Shown: positions 37,254 to 47,029, counted from the first letter of the stretch. The stretch is 64,000 bases of DNA from CAWBXL01 sp963837365 (GCA_963837365.1 CAWIMW010000002.1:868001-932000); one strand, 5' to 3'. The notes: a model not told the origin generated them from the sequence alone. Numbers and translations are program-made.

Positions 37254-37739
37254 ATGACCAACCGGAAGACCATCCACATCGAATGGGGTGACTGTGACCC
37301 GGCGCAGATTGTCTATTACCCCCGCTATTTTCAGTATTTTGACAACTGCACAGCCGCGTTATTTGCCAAGGCTGGATTGTCCAAGCGGGAAATGCTTAAA
37401 ACCTACGGCATCGTGGGTTTCCCCTTGGTCGAGGTGCGCAGCCGTTTCATAGTACCTTCACATTTTTCTGAAGACGTAGTGGTAGAGTCGGAAATCATTG
37501 AGTGGCGCAATAGCAGTTTCTGTGTTCATCACAAGCTGTACAAAGAAAACGTTGTGGCGGTCGAGTGTTTTGAGACCCGCGTTTGGGCTGCGGTCTCCCC
37601 CTACGATCCTGAAAAAATAGAAAGCCGGCCCATTCCGCGGGAAGTGATCGAGAGATTTGATGTCCCTGGAGTTGCTGCAAAGACGGTGAGACGCTCTGCT
37701 CCCAGCAGGAAGAAATCACGAAGACAGAAAGGCCGGTAG
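37254..37739 (+). CDS. Acyl-CoA thioesterase (YbgC/4-hydroxybenzoyl-CoA type)
   Basis: Hydrolyses an acyl-CoA thioester. The hot-dog fold motif with catalytic Asp is IEWGDCDPAQIVYYPRYFQY (residues about 8-27). A VVESEIIEWRNSSF strand and VAVECFETRVW follow, and the C-terminus is basic (RKKSRRQKGR). 161 residues, slightly longer than the typical 130-145 because of that tail. It is divergent from the aldehyde dehydrogenase gene with a 170-bp gap. Confidence 0.92.
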   Translation: MTNRKTIHIEWGDCDPAQIVYYPRYFQYFDNCTAALFAKAGLSKREMLKTYGIVGFPLVEVRSRFIVPSHFSEDVVVESEIIEWRNSSFCVHHKLYKENVVAVECFETRVWAAVSPYDPEKIESRPIPREVIERFDVPGVAAKTVRRSAPSRKKSRRQKGR

Positions 37740-37853
37740 CCTTTTACTACACCCGGTAGTGGCCCAGTTTGCGATAATTTTGTGGTGGGTATCCGCCATT
37801 GGAGATGGAGTCTGCTGCCGCACTGAAGCAGCCCGCAAGGTCGGAATCGATAG

Positions 37854-37970
37854 CCCCGGACGGAAGTCCGGGGAAATGCGCAAAAACTTAGGTGAGTCCC
37901 GGTCGGGACGGCACATCGCCGGAACTACCCGTGCCGGGCTTCCCATTCCGCCGCGTAAGCGGCTAGCTTC
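37854..37970. repeat. REP-like palindromic intergenic element
   Basis: Three short hairpins in a row: ccccgga-cggaag-tccgggg (37854-37873), gtccc-ggtc-gggac (37896-37909) and gccgc-gtaa-gcggc-type at about 37950. The intergenic region 37740-38105 holds no gene besides this element and the HU terminator. Confidence 0.6.
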
Positions 37971-38051
37971 GAATTATGGTTCCATTCTTGAAACTGAGCC
38001 ACTCGCGAGAGTTTTTCAATGCTGCAACTCAGCCCAAATGTTTTCGATTGC

Positions 38052-38085
38052 AAAAACGAAAACGGCAGGGCCGACCCCCTGCCGT
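38052..38085 (-). terminator. Rho-independent terminator of HU gene
   Basis: On the minus strand, acggcaggg and ccctgccgt pair around a short loop, followed by tttcgttttt. It lies about 20 bp downstream of the HU stop codon. Confidence 0.85.
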
Positions 38086-38105
38086 GTCCTACAAAGATGT
38101 TGGTC

Positions 38106-38387
38106 CTACCTGCCCTTGTTGACGGCCTTCTTCAGTTCCGCCCCTGCGGAGAACTTGGCGACTTTCCGCGCGGCGATTTTGATGGTGGCCCCGGTCTGGG
38201 GATTACGTCCGTTGCGTGCTTTTCTGGCTGAGACGGAGAAGGTACCGAACCCGATCAGCGCGACCCGGTCCCCTTTTTTCAATGCTGCGGTGATGCTGCC
38301 TACGGCGGTGTCGATCGCAGTTCCGGCCTGAGATTTACTGATTCCGGCTCCGGCTGAGATCTTGTCAATCAAATCAGCTTTGTTCAT
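38106..38387 (-). CDS. HU-family DNA-binding protein
   Basis: Nucleoid protein that bends DNA as a dimer. 93 residues with the expected pattern: MNKADLIDKISAGAGISKSQ, VALIGFGTFSVSARKARNGR, and NPQTGATIKIAARKVAKFSAG (basic arm with the intercalating Pro in NPQTG), ending in ELKKAVNKGR. An AGGAGAGGAAATG start region is seen just upstream. Single gene with its own terminator. Confidence 0.95.
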   Translation of the reverse strand: MNKADLIDKISAGAGISKSQAGTAIDTAVGSITAALKKGDRVALIGFGTFSVSARKARNGRNPQTGATIKIAARKVAKFSAGAELKKAVNKGR

Positions 38388-38625
38388 TTCCTCTCCTGGG
38401 CGGGTCTTCTTTTAATGTCTCGCGCCTGCTGGGGAGGGAAAACATGCGACGATGTGAAGACCCAGCGGCCTTATTTAGCGCCCATTGAAAATAAATGTCA
38501 ACAGCGAAAAGCCGCTACTGATGCCTACTTTGAGCCATTGGTGTGGCACGAAGGTGCTAATTTACTGGAGACTTCACCGCACGGTCAGTGGAAAACCTGT
38601 GAAACACGCGAAGTCATGCAGATTG

Positions 38626-39291
38626 CTACTTCAAAGCTACGCCATATTGGTTTGGATCTCCGAGGGCATTACGATAATAGTGTTCGTCCGGATAAGGTTT
38701 GTAAATCCTGCCAGAGCAAACCTTACATTCCTTCTTCCATCGCTCGTTGGTCTTATCTTCACCACCCAAATCAGTGAATGTGAATGTCATCCACGGCCAG
38801 ATTCGTACAAACTCCGCCTTGATCACCGGGGTTCCGTCGTTTTCTTTGGTCACTGTTCCGTAAATACGTACTAATGCCAGCGCGGGAATCGAGTCTGCTT
38901 TCGCTTGTAGGGTGGCATGAAAATCGCCGGATCCGCTCATGGAGACCAGCATGATGTGACAGTCCGTCATTCCGTCAAAATACTTGTGCTCAAGCAAAAG
39001 CAGCAAATTACCACTCTCGTTGGAAATTCCACGGACGATGCCAAACCAGCTTACGTATTGGTTGTTCTTTTTATGGATATCGTAGGCCGCCATGAAGGAA
39101 CCAGTAACCTGCTCTTTTGGAGACAATTTCGCAAAAAAAGGCTTTTCGCTGTCCACTGGCGCGTAATCACACGTGCCCAGCCTACCCGTTGGCTTCAGTT
39201 CCTTAACTTCTTGTGTCGCGATTGCAGTCTGAGCGTGTAAGGCAAGAGGCAGGCCTAATAAGATGAGCGACCAAAAAAACTTGTTGACCAC
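38626..39291 (-). CDS. Secreted hypothetical protein (221 aa)
   Basis: A clear signal peptide (NKFFWSLILLGLPLALHAQ) precedes a mature domain of about 200 residues with several Tyr/Trp and four or five Cys, including KKECKVCSGR near the end. The middle (VRIYGTVTKENDGTPVIKAE) resembles an OB-like beta barrel. I do not recognise the family; the Cys may form disulfides. It stands alone between HU and the EF-G paralogue on the same strand. Confidence 0.75.
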   Translation of the reverse strand: MVNKFFWSLILLGLPLALHAQTAIATQEVKELKPTGRLGTCDYAPVDSEKPFFAKLSPKEQVTGSFMAAYDIHKKNNQYVSWFGIVRGISNESGNLLLLLEHKYFDGMTDCHIMLVSMSGSGDFHATLQAKADSIPALALVRIYGTVTKENDGTPVIKAEFVRIWPWMTFTFTDLGGEDKTNERWKKECKVCSGRIYKPYPDEHYYRNALGDPNQYGVALK

Positions 39292-39354
39292 AAGACCTCC
39301 AGTCGAACTGCTCCGATAGCACTTTTAGACACCGTAAAATGCAAAACTGATCGC

Positions 39355-41493
39355 TTATTCCTCTTCTTCTTTTACCTCTCCACGCTCGGCCTTTGCCTTC
39401 TCGATAATTTTTTCCTGGAGCTGAGCGGGCACCACTTCGTAGTGATTCATTTCCATGTTGAAGCTGCCGCGGCCTTGTGTCATGGAGGTCAGATCAACCC
39501 CGTAGGTCAGCATCTCCGCCATTGGCACCTCCGCTTTCACTACTGTATTGCCGGCTTTGTTGTCCATGCCTTGTATGCGGCCGCGGCGGCTGTTGAGGTC
39601 GCCCATGATGGAGCCGGCGAAGTCATCGGGAACGGTGATCTCGACCTGCATAACGGGTTCGAGCAAAGTGGGTTTGGCCGCTTCCATGGCCTTTCGGAAG
39701 GCGATGCGGCCGGCAGTCTTGAACGAAAGTTCGTTGGAATCCACATCGTGGTAGGAACCGTCGTACAGGATCACTCTAAAATCCACCACCGGGAAGCCCG
39801 CTAAGTATCCACGCGCCGCAGCTTCGACAATCCCCTTTTCCACTGCGGGGATGTAGTTCCTGGGGATGGCGCCGCCGAAGATATCGTTTACAAACTCGAA
39901 CTCTCCACCGCGGGGTAGCGGCTCCATCTTGATCTTGCAGTCGCCGTACTGGCCGTGCCCCCCGGTTTGTTTCTTGTGGCGGCCTTGTACGTCGGCTTTG
40001 CCGCGAATGGTTTCGCGATACGGCACCTTCGGCGCTTTCAGCACGACTTCGGTGTGGTAGCGTTTTTTCAGCTTCGAGACCGTGACTTCAATGTGCTGCT
40101 GGCCCGTCCCGGCGATGAGGAATTCTTTGGTCTGGGGATCGCGGAAGAAGCGCAGCATGGCATCTTCTTCCATCAACTTGTGGACGCCGTTGCCCAGCTT
40201 GTCTTCATCAGCCCGCGTCTTGGGTTCGATGGCGAAGGTGATGGCCGGCTCCGGCAGCTTTACGCGCGGATACTGAATAGGGGCAGACTTATCGCCCAGC
40301 GTGTCTCCGGTGAGAGTGTCTTTCAGTTTCGCCACTGCGCCGATGTCGCCAGCGTGCAGCTCGTTTACGGGAACCGCGGTCTTTCCCTGCATCACCGAAA
40401 TATGGGAGAGCTTTTCCTGTGCGCCGCGGGAGAAGTTCTGCACCATCGCATCGTTTTTGACCACCCCAGAAAAAACTTTGAAATACGAGATCCGGCCTGC
40501 GAAGGCATCGGAAAGTGTCTTGAACACATACAGCGAGGCCGGCTCGGCATCGGTTTCATGGCGTTTCGGAACATCGCCGTTGCTGGAGGCAGTTGCCTCA
40601 CCCTGCACCCACTCATGCTCGGATGGCGCGGGGGTGTAATCCACAATGAAGTCCATGACCCGGTCGGCGCCGATGTTGCCCAGGCCGGAGCTGAAAATGA
40701 CGGGGAATATCTTGTCCTCGCGGATGGCGTTGTGCAGGGCCGGAACCAGATCTTCCTCGCTCAACGTCCCCTGTTCGAAGAACTTCTCCAGCAGTGCGTC
40801 ATTGCCCTCGGCGACCAATTCCACCAGCTTCTCATGGGCTGCCTGAGCGTGATCTTTGAGGTCCGCGGGGATCTCAATTTCCTTCCCTTTGCCGTTCCCG
40901 CCCAATTCGTAGGTGTAGGCCTTCATGCGGACCAAATCCACAACGCCGTTCAGGTTCTTCTCACTACCAATCGGCAACTCCATCGGAACCACACTGCGCC
41001 CGAAGGCGTTATTCAACGATTCCAGCGTACGCTCGGCGCTGGCCCGGTCTCGGTCCATACGGTTGACCACAATTAGGCGAGGCGTGTTGTACTCTTCGCA
41101 ATAATTCCATACCCGCTGGGTGACGACTTCGACTCCTGCAACTCCATCCACCACGACGATGGCCGCATCCACCACCGGCAACGCCAACTTGGCCTCGTGG
41201 ACAAACATGTTGAACCCAGGAGTATCTATAAAGTTGATCTTGGTTTTGTCCCACTCCACACAAGCCATACTGGCCGCGATGGACATTTTGCGGGCGATCT
41301 CTTCTTCGTCGTAATCGGTGGTAGCCGAACCATCATCCACGCGGCCCATGCGCTGGGTCGCCCCGGCGGTGTAGAGCATGGCCGAAACCAGCGTGGTCTT
41401 CCCCGCATGGCCATGTCCCACCACTGCCACATTCCTAACGTTTGCGCCTTCGTAGATCTTCACAGGTAGGCTCCTTGGTTCGCTGACTGCCAC
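39355..41493 (-). CDS. fusA: Elongation factor G paralogue
   Basis: Translational GTPase of the EF-G family, 712 residues. G-motifs: GHGHAGKTTL (P-loop), DTPGFN, NRMD, with domains II-V following (FAIEPKTRADEDKLGNGVHK, TGGHGQYGDCKIKMEPLPRG, and the C-terminal VEITVPDDFAGSIMGDLNSR). The P-loop departs from the canonical AHIDAGKTT and the chain is acid-tailed (GEVKEEEE). These traits indicate the EF-G-like paralogue group found beside a canonical EF-G, not the main fusA of the str operon. No ribosomal protein genes are adjacent. Its exact role (translocation, recycling or stress) is unsettled. Confidence 0.92.
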   Translation of the reverse strand: MAVSEPRSLPVKIYEGANVRNVAVVGHGHAGKTTLVSAMLYTAGATQRMGRVDDGSATTDYDEEEIARKMSIAASMACVEWDKTKINFIDTPGFNMFVHEAKLALPVVDAAIVVVDGVAGVEVVTQRVWNYCEEYNTPRLIVVNRMDRDRASAERTLESLNNAFGRSVVPMELPIGSEKNLNGVVDLVRMKAYTYELGGNGKGKEIEIPADLKDHAQAAHEKLVELVAEGNDALLEKFFEQGTLSEEDLVPALHNAIREDKIFPVIFSSGLGNIGADRVMDFIVDYTPAPSEHEWVQGEATASSNGDVPKRHETDAEPASLYVFKTLSDAFAGRISYFKVFSGVVKNDAMVQNFSRGAQEKLSHISVMQGKTAVPVNELHAGDIGAVAKLKDTLTGDTLGDKSAPIQYPRVKLPEPAITFAIEPKTRADEDKLGNGVHKLMEEDAMLRFFRDPQTKEFLIAGTGQQHIEVTVSKLKKRYHTEVVLKAPKVPYRETIRGKADVQGRHKKQTGGHGQYGDCKIKMEPLPRGGEFEFVNDIFGGAIPRNYIPAVEKGIVEAAARGYLAGFPVVDFRVILYDGSYHDVDSNELSFKTAGRIAFRKAMEAAKPTLLEPVMQVEITVPDDFAGSIMGDLNSRRGRIQGMDNKAGNTVVKAEVPMAEMLTYGVDLTSMTQGRGSFNMEMNHYEVVPAQLQEKIIEKAKAERGEVKEEEE

Positions 41494-41618
41494 AACCGTC
41501 GGGAGCGGAATCCGGCAGGCCCAGTATGAAAGTAAAGAGAGCTGAATTTAGGGGCCAACGTGGACCAGTCTTGCGAAGCGGTTAGGATGCTACCACAGTG
41601 GAAATTACTGGCTCAACC

Positions 41619-41935
41619 GGTGGGGGGGGGGGGGGGGGGGGGGTGGTGTGGGGGGGGGGTGGGGGGGTGAGGAGGGTAGGGAGGGGGAGAGTGGGGTAGG
41701 GGTGGGGGTGGGGGGTAAGGGGGGGGGGGGTGGTGGGGTGGGGGGGGGAAGGGGTGGGAGGAGAAGGGGAGGGTAAAGATAGGGAGAAGAGGGGGTGGGA
41801 AGGGAGGGGGGGGGAGGGGGGAGGAAGGGGAAGAGAGGGGGGTGTGGAGGCGGGCTGTGTGGAGGCGGGGCGAGGGGTGTGGAGGGGGGGAGTGTGGTGG
41901 GAGGGAGGTGGAGGGGGGTGTTTGATGTGATGAGA
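41619..41935. other. G-rich low-complexity stretch, probable assembly artefact
   Basis: A 22-G run at 41622-41643 starts a region almost made of G with some T and A. No C occurs on the plus strand from 41619 to 41850. Composition returns to normal by about 41940, inside a broken transposase. Proline-rich frames on the minus strand are only a by-product of this composition. It is more like a poorly resolved gap than real DNA, though G-quadruplex or triplex-forming DNA is formally possible. Confidence 0.7.
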
Positions 41936-41959
41936 TGCTGCGGTGGGTTTTTGTGGGGA

Positions 41960-42600
41960 TGAAAGACTGCGCTGTTGGGCGCTTGTGCAGGCACACGGGC
42001 GTGTGGCGGTACAGACAGGCAGTCTGTCAGAGCGCAAAGCGGTGCTCAGGCAGCGCGCGCAGCAGCAGATCGGCGGGCGGAAGGAAGAAGAGTGGATTGC
42101 CCCGCCTGCCCAGGATCTGCCGCGCAGACCGTGGTCAAAGGCCTGCGCAAAGTCGGAGCGGATGGAGCAAGCCAATCGCTATCTTCAGCAGTGTATCTGC
42201 CGCTGTGGAGGCGTCAGTTGCGCCGCAGAGCAGGCCGGAGATGCGCATCGTGCTGGATCGCAGCCTGGAGTTGGCTTCGGTGCTGAGCCAGGTGGAGGTG
42301 CGCACCGTGGCCCAGGACTACACCGTGCGCTGGGACGGGTTGACCTATCAGTCGGAGAGCTGACATCGGTGGCGGAATGCGAGGGCGGCAGGTGGAGATC
42401 GAACAGCGCCTGGATCGTCGCTGTGGATGCGGTGGAAGCAGCGTCGTCTCCCCTTAGATCGTTGCGCGGCGGAAAACAAACCCAACTACCGCGCCGTCTG
42501 GACTCCGCCTCGGGCCGCGCAAAAACGCGACGCCGCCCAACGCTTACTCAGACTCCAACAACACAGGATTCGCTAACGAAGCCTGTAAACGGGTGCGGAG
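41960..42600 (+). mobile_element. Insertion-sequence remnant, C-terminal part of an ISNCY-like transposase
   Basis: Fragments in three frames fit the C-terminal half of a DDE transposase of the ISNCY type. They are QTVVKGLRKVGADG (about 42117-42160), MEQANRYLQQ, VYLPLW, then VLDRSLELASVLSQVEVRTV and AQDYTVRWDGLTYQ (to 42363), then QVEIEQRLD and RAVWTPPRAAQKRDAAQRLL. At least three indels are needed. The catalytic N-terminal part is missing, replaced by the G-rich stretch. No terminal inverted repeat could be identified at the left; an inverted pair gcaggggaaggg/cccttcccctgc at 42645-42675 may mark the right side or be unrelated. Confidence 0.7.
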
Positions 42601-42818
42601 CGGCGTTGTGGCAGGCCTTTCGTTGAGGGCTAGTACACGCTAGGCAGGGGAAGGGAAACTGCCCCCTTCCCCTGCACCCCATCCCCAAAACCAAAATTCA
42701 CACTTCGCAAAGCGGAAGTTTCTATTTGGCTAAGAACAGGAACTTTCACTGGCAGTTGCCAAAGGATTTTGGGCTACAATGCCTCCGAATCGGCCCCGTG
42801 TTTAACGAGTGAACATTT

Positions 42819-43829
42819 ATGAATCGCTCAATTGGTGTGACGGTCATCGGCGTGCTTTCTATGCTGGGGTCTTTGCTCACGTTTGCTATGGGTATGCTGA
42901 TGGTTGTAGCCGCCATATTCATGCCCACGAAAGACCCGTCTATGCCACCTGCCGTTATGAAGGGCATCCTGATTTTGGCCAGTGCCATGTATGTGCTGCC
43001 TGCGATATGGGGTGCCTGCACCAGCGTCGGTTTGTTTCGTCTCAAGAACTGGGCGCGAATTTCAACCATCGTGTTCTCAATCCTGCTGATTCTCATGAGT
43101 GGATTCGCAGGGCTGATGCTGGCGGTTATGTCCTTTCTCCCGATTGCAGGGCCTTCAACGGATGCCTCAGTAACCATTGTCGTCCGCGTGGTAATGGGAC
43201 TCTTCTGGGCGGTGCAGTTGGGGATTGGCATCTGGTGGCTGGCCTTCTTTACTCGGGCGAAGGTTAAAGCGCAGTTTGTTCCACCGGCACCGGCATTTTC
43301 GGAGAGTGCTCCGCGAGCAAATGAATATCAGATTCAGACCGCAGACGTTCAGTTGGTTCCGGCAAAAAAAGTATCTGGACGCCCGGTGAGCATTACCGTG
43401 ATTGCATGCCTTCTGCTGGCGGGTTGCTTGTTCATTCCGATGAGCGCGATTATGCGTGCGCCCGCCATTTTCTTCACCAAAATATATTTTGGCTGGACGG
43501 CCGCCTTGGTATTTCTTGCTTTTGCTGGGCTCCAGCTTTATGTGGGAATAGGGCTACTGCGGTTACAACCCACCGCCCGTCTGGTAGGTATTGCGTACTT
43601 TGTTTTTGGTACAGCGAACAGCACAGTTTTTTTCCTTGCACCCGGAGCAAACACGCGCATATCCGCCATGATGGCATGGCAAAAGTCCCTTTTTCCTTTT
43701 GGCCAATTTTCGCCGATTCAAACTCAATTCCAATTTGACCTCACTCCCTTTTACGTCATAGGCGCCATCCTCGGGGTAGCTGGCGCCGCGGTACAGATTT
43801 ACTTCCTCGTGACCCAAATCAGCCTGTAA
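42819..43829 (+). CDS. Polytopic membrane protein with duplicated halves
   Basis: 336 residues, about eight hydrophobic segments. The two halves begin alike: RSIGVTVIGVLSMLGSLLT (residues 3-21) and RPVSITVIACLLLAGCLF (about 187-204). Each is followed by a membrane helix, a hydrophobic hairpin and a G(L/I)xRL motif (TSVGLFRLKNWARIS; VGIGLLRLQPTARLVG), so an ancient internal duplication is likely. A polar linker (about 150-185) joins them. The function is unknown; family members are frequent in Acidobacteriota. It lies just upstream of a DoxX gene. Confidence 0.8.
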   Translation: MNRSIGVTVIGVLSMLGSLLTFAMGMLMVVAAIFMPTKDPSMPPAVMKGILILASAMYVLPAIWGACTSVGLFRLKNWARISTIVFSILLILMSGFAGLMLAVMSFLPIAGPSTDASVTIVVRVVMGLFWAVQLGIGIWWLAFFTRAKVKAQFVPPAPAFSESAPRANEYQIQTADVQLVPAKKVSGRPVSITVIACLLLAGCLFIPMSAIMRAPAIFFTKIYFGWTAALVFLAFAGLQLYVGIGLLRLQPTARLVGIAYFVFGTANSTVFFLAPGANTRISAMMAWQKSLFPFGQFSPIQTQFQFDLTPFYVIGAILGVAGAAVQIYFLVTQISL

Positions 43830-43864
43830 GACTGCATCCAATTACCTGAACTAAAAGGCACTCA

Positions 43865-44263
43865 ATGTTCCCAGCACTATTCCGATTCACCGATCTCGGG
43901 CTGCTCTTGTTAAGACTCATGGTAGGGCTGGTGTTCTTCACCAGCGGCTGGGGCCATCTCAAAGATCCCGCGGCCCGCAGCAAGAGCATCGAGATGAGCA
44001 AAAGCTTCACCATATTCCTAGGTGTCGCCGAGGTCGCGGGCGCGCTGGGAGTGGCTTTCGGCGTGCTTACACAGCTTGCCGCCATAGGCCTCATTCTGGT
44101 CATGCTCGGCGCCATCCAAAAGAAGATTTTCGCCTGGCATACTGGATTCTGGGGTGAGAAGGCGGGCGGATGGCACTACGATCTCATGTTTATCCTGATG
44201 AACCTGATGATCCTCTTTACTGACGGGGGAAACTATACCGTCATGAAGATGTTGGCGCGATAG
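43865..44263 (+). CDS. DoxX family membrane protein
   Basis: 132 residues with four membrane helices and the family pattern LLLRLMVGLVFFTSGWGHLK, then GVAEVAGALGVAFGVLTQLA. It differs from the DoxX at 35010. It follows the duplicated membrane protein by 36 bp and precedes genes for a Cys-pair protein and a TonB receptor on the same strand, so a redox or metal-linked role is plausible but not shown. Confidence 0.88.
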   Translation: MFPALFRFTDLGLLLLRLMVGLVFFTSGWGHLKDPAARSKSIEMSKSFTIFLGVAEVAGALGVAFGVLTQLAAIGLILVMLGAIQKKIFAWHTGFWGEKAGGWHYDLMFILMNLMILFTDGGNYTVMKMLAR

Positions 44264-44358
44264 CCCACGCAATTTTTCCTGATAACCGCTTGCAAGCCGC
44301 TACCCGCGTAACCTATCCTTCCCACTAACCTCTGTTTTGCGGGATTGACCATCAGCTT

Positions 44359-44697
44359 ATGCAACGCTTGATTACCAGGGTCCTGCTCTTGACTGCGCTG
44401 CTGGGGACACTCGTCCCTGTGGCCCTGGCGATTGGTGCGCCCGCCCCACACGCCTGCTGCCTGAGGAAGTGGCATAGCAGGTCTAAGGGAATCACGATTC
44501 ACCTCGACCAGGAAGGCCGGGGCAATTGTTGCCCACCCAGGACGCCAAGTCTCTGGGCCGAGCCAGCAGCTATTGGCAGTGTTGAGCACGTGCCTTTTGT
44601 AGCTGCGTCCAGTTTCGAAGCGCGCATCCAGCGCCCCTACTTCGCATACCAATCTCGTAAGTCCGCCCGCGCCCCGCCCTCTTTCTCCATTGCCTAA
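44359..44697 (+). CDS. Small exported Cys-pair protein (112 aa)
   Basis: A signal peptide (TRVLLLTALLGTLVPVALA) is followed by HACCLRKWHSRSK and GRGNCCPPRTPS, two Cys-Cys pairs with nearby His, reminiscent of DUF2946-like copper-associated proteins. The rest is low in recognisable motifs. Located about 120 bp upstream of a TonB-dependent receptor and 2.3 kb upstream of a CusF-SCO fusion, so metal binding is a reasonable guess. Gene reality is supported by signal peptide and context only. Confidence 0.6.
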   Translation: MQRLITRVLLLTALLGTLVPVALAIGAPAPHACCLRKWHSRSKGITIHLDQEGRGNCCPPRTPSLWAEPAAIGSVEHVPFVAASSFEARIQRPYFAYQSRKSARAPPSFSIA

Positions 44698-44750
44698 AAA
44701 GCAACCACCGATCTTCACGTGATTCTCACGGACCAGGCTTGGTGTTTTTC

Positions 44751-44775
44751 CGTGTGCATCCGTGTAAATCCGTGG
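44751..44775. repeat. Short dispersed intergenic motif
   Basis: The motif cgtgtgcatccgtgtaaatc plus cgtgg is an internally repetitive (cgtg...atc) sequence common between genes in environmental genomes; one copy is seen here. It accounts for the in-frame extension upstream of the TonB receptor start. Confidence 0.4.
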
Positions 44776-44817
44776 CCGGTCTTTTCTGTTTGCAAAGCTC
44801 AAGGCTCGGAGAAATCT

Positions 44818-47029
44818 ATGCGCGTGTTTCGTTTCTTATTGGCTGTCAGTCTGCTCTTATTCGCGGTCCATGCGATCGCAACGATTTTCGGATCGGTTCA
44901 AGGCCTGATCCACGACCCACAACATCGCCCGGTGAAGGGCGCGCAGGTCACCATTCATTCCATAAGCTCCGAGTGGCGCCAAACCGCCACTAGTGATGAC
45001 GAAGGTGAATTCCATTTTGCATCGGTGCCCGTGGGTGAATACATGGTCATGGTTCAAAATTCTGGTTTTGCCGACCAACAGCAGAACATCGTAATCACCT
45101 CTGACCGGGACCTCAGGTTGCACTTCGCCTTGACGATGGCCAATACAAAAGAGATGGTCCAGGTCACCGACACCGCTCCGTTGGTCAACACCGAATCCTC
45201 CACCACGCAAAGTGTAGTCAGCCGCGAACAAATCGCGCGGACCCCTGGGGCCGACCAGACCAACAGCCTGGCTATGATTACCAACTACACTCCCAGCGCT
45301 TACATGGTGCACGACCAGCTCCACATTCGCGGTGGGCACCAGGTTTCCTGGCTGATTGATGGAGTGCCGGTCCCCAACACCAGCATCGCTTCCAATGTTG
45401 GGCCGCAATTCGATCCCAAAGATATTGACTATCTGGAAGTGCAGCGTGGAGGCTATTCCGCCGACTACGGTGACCGCACCTACGGCATGTTCAATGTGGT
45501 CACTCGTTCTGGATTTGAGCGCGACCGCCAAGGCGAGCTTGTGCTCGGATATGGCAGTTACAACAACACCAACGACCAGATCAGCTTCGGCGACCACACC
45601 GACCGCTTTGCCTACTACGGCAGTCTTTCGGGCTTTCGCACGGACCTGGGGCTGGAAACTCCGACCACAGACGTCGTGCACGATCAGGCTGCGGGTCTCA
45701 GTGGCTTCGGTTCCATCATTTTTAACAAAACGCCGGCCGACCAATTGCGCCTGGTGACATCTCTTCGTGGAGACCACTATCAGGTGCCGATTGATCCCAA
45801 TGCCACTGACATCCTCCACGATGTTGAGGATGAGCGCGACGACTTCACGAATTTTACCTGGCTGCATAATTTCGGGAACGGCACGCTGCTGACGATCTCG
45901 CCGTTTTATCACTACAACCGCGCCCATTACTTCGGCGGTCCCAACGATCCGGTGCGCTCCGAATACGACCGCGGATCAAACTTTATGGGCGGGGTTGCGA
46001 GTATCGGGATCACAAAAAAGCAGCACAACTTCCGCGCAGGACTGCAAGTGTTCGGGGAGCGGGACAATCAGTTTTACGAAGTTGTAGATTCCACTCCCGG
46101 CTCACCAGATGCGTTTGCTCCACAAAGGACCAGTCCCTGGGCCAGCGTAGAAACAGTCTTCCTCGAAGACCAGTACAAAGTGACTAGTTGGCTGACTTTG
46201 AATGGCGGTGTTCGCCTGACCCACTACGGCGGCCCGGAGAGCGAGAACGCGGCCGATCCCCGTCTGGGAGCAGCCATCCGAGTCCCGCGCCTGGGTTGGG
46301 TCCTGCGCGGATTTTACGGGCGCTATTATCAGGCCCCGCCGCTGGTTACGGTGACGGACCCGGCTTTGAATAATGATCAGACGTTCCTGCCGCTGCGCGG
46401 TGAGCGCGATGAGCAGCACGAAGTTGGACTCGCGATTCCGCTGCGCGGCTGGACCGATTGATCTTTCGAATTTCCGTACTGGGGCAAAGAACTTCTTCGA
46501 CCACGATGCGGTGGGCAATTCCAATATCTTCTTCCCACTGACACTCGAACGCGCGCGCATTCGTGGCGCGGAAGCAACCGTCAATTCGCCTCTGCTTGCG
46601 GGCCGCGCCAGATTTCATGCCGCCTACTCCAACCAGTTTGCGGAATGGTCCGGCGGAATCACCGGCGGGCTAACCGATTTCAGCGAGTGCGATGGCGTGC
46701 TTTGCTTTCTCGATCATGACCAGCGCAACACTTTGTCCACGGGGTTCAATCTCTCGCTGCCTTGGCGCGCCTGGGCTGATTTCAACCTGAACTACGGCTC
46801 TGGATTTCTAAATGGCGAAGGAGACGACGATCCTACTCATCTCGGTCCGCACACCACTTTTGACTTGTCATTGGGGAAATCATTTGGCGAGAACTGGGAT
46901 GTGCGCGTGACCGGACTGAATCTATCGAACCATCGCTACATGCTGGACAACAGCAACACCTTTGGCGGAACTCACTTTGCGAATCCACTGGAAATTTCGT
47001 TTCAGCTGAAGTACCGGTTCCGTTTTTAG
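44818..47029 (+). CDS. TonB-dependent outer-membrane receptor, one frameshift
   Basis: Start at ATG 44818 (RBS ggag) with a signal peptide to about residue 22. A carboxypeptidase-regulatory-like domain (GSVQGLIHDPQHRPVKGAQV) follows, then a plug domain (VVSREQIARTPG; HIRGGHQVSWLIDGVPVP; IDYLEVQRGGYSADYGDRTY) and beta-barrel strands. The frame is lost at about 46455 and resumes in another frame at IDLSNFRTGAKNFFDHDAVG, running to the terminal barrel strand LEISFQLKYRFRF at 47029. One indel restores a normal ~735-residue receptor. The substrate is not evident from sequence; the downstream CusF-SCO fusion suggests copper or a copper chelate. Confidence 0.88.

Noticed and set aside
38415..38874. 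Plus-strand frames between HU and the secreted protein
   Set aside because: Mostly antisense to the secreted protein with a signal peptide; no coding features of their own.
39955..41076. 373-aa open frame on the plus strand opposite the EF-G gene
   Set aside because: It is an antisense shadow of a highly conserved GTPase gene with GC-rich third positions; no ribosome-binding site or domain.
41622..41935. Functional G-quadruplex or telomere-like array
   Set aside because: No regular repeat unit; a graded return to normal sequence inside a broken transposase suggests a bad assembly join.
41582..42175. Long proline/serine-rich frames on the minus strand over the G-tract
   Set aside because: They arise from G-rich low complexity; composition is not protein-like and all three frames are open at once.
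44857..45927. 356-aa minus-strand frame opposite the TonB receptor
   Set aside because: Antisense shadow of the receptor; no independent protein features.
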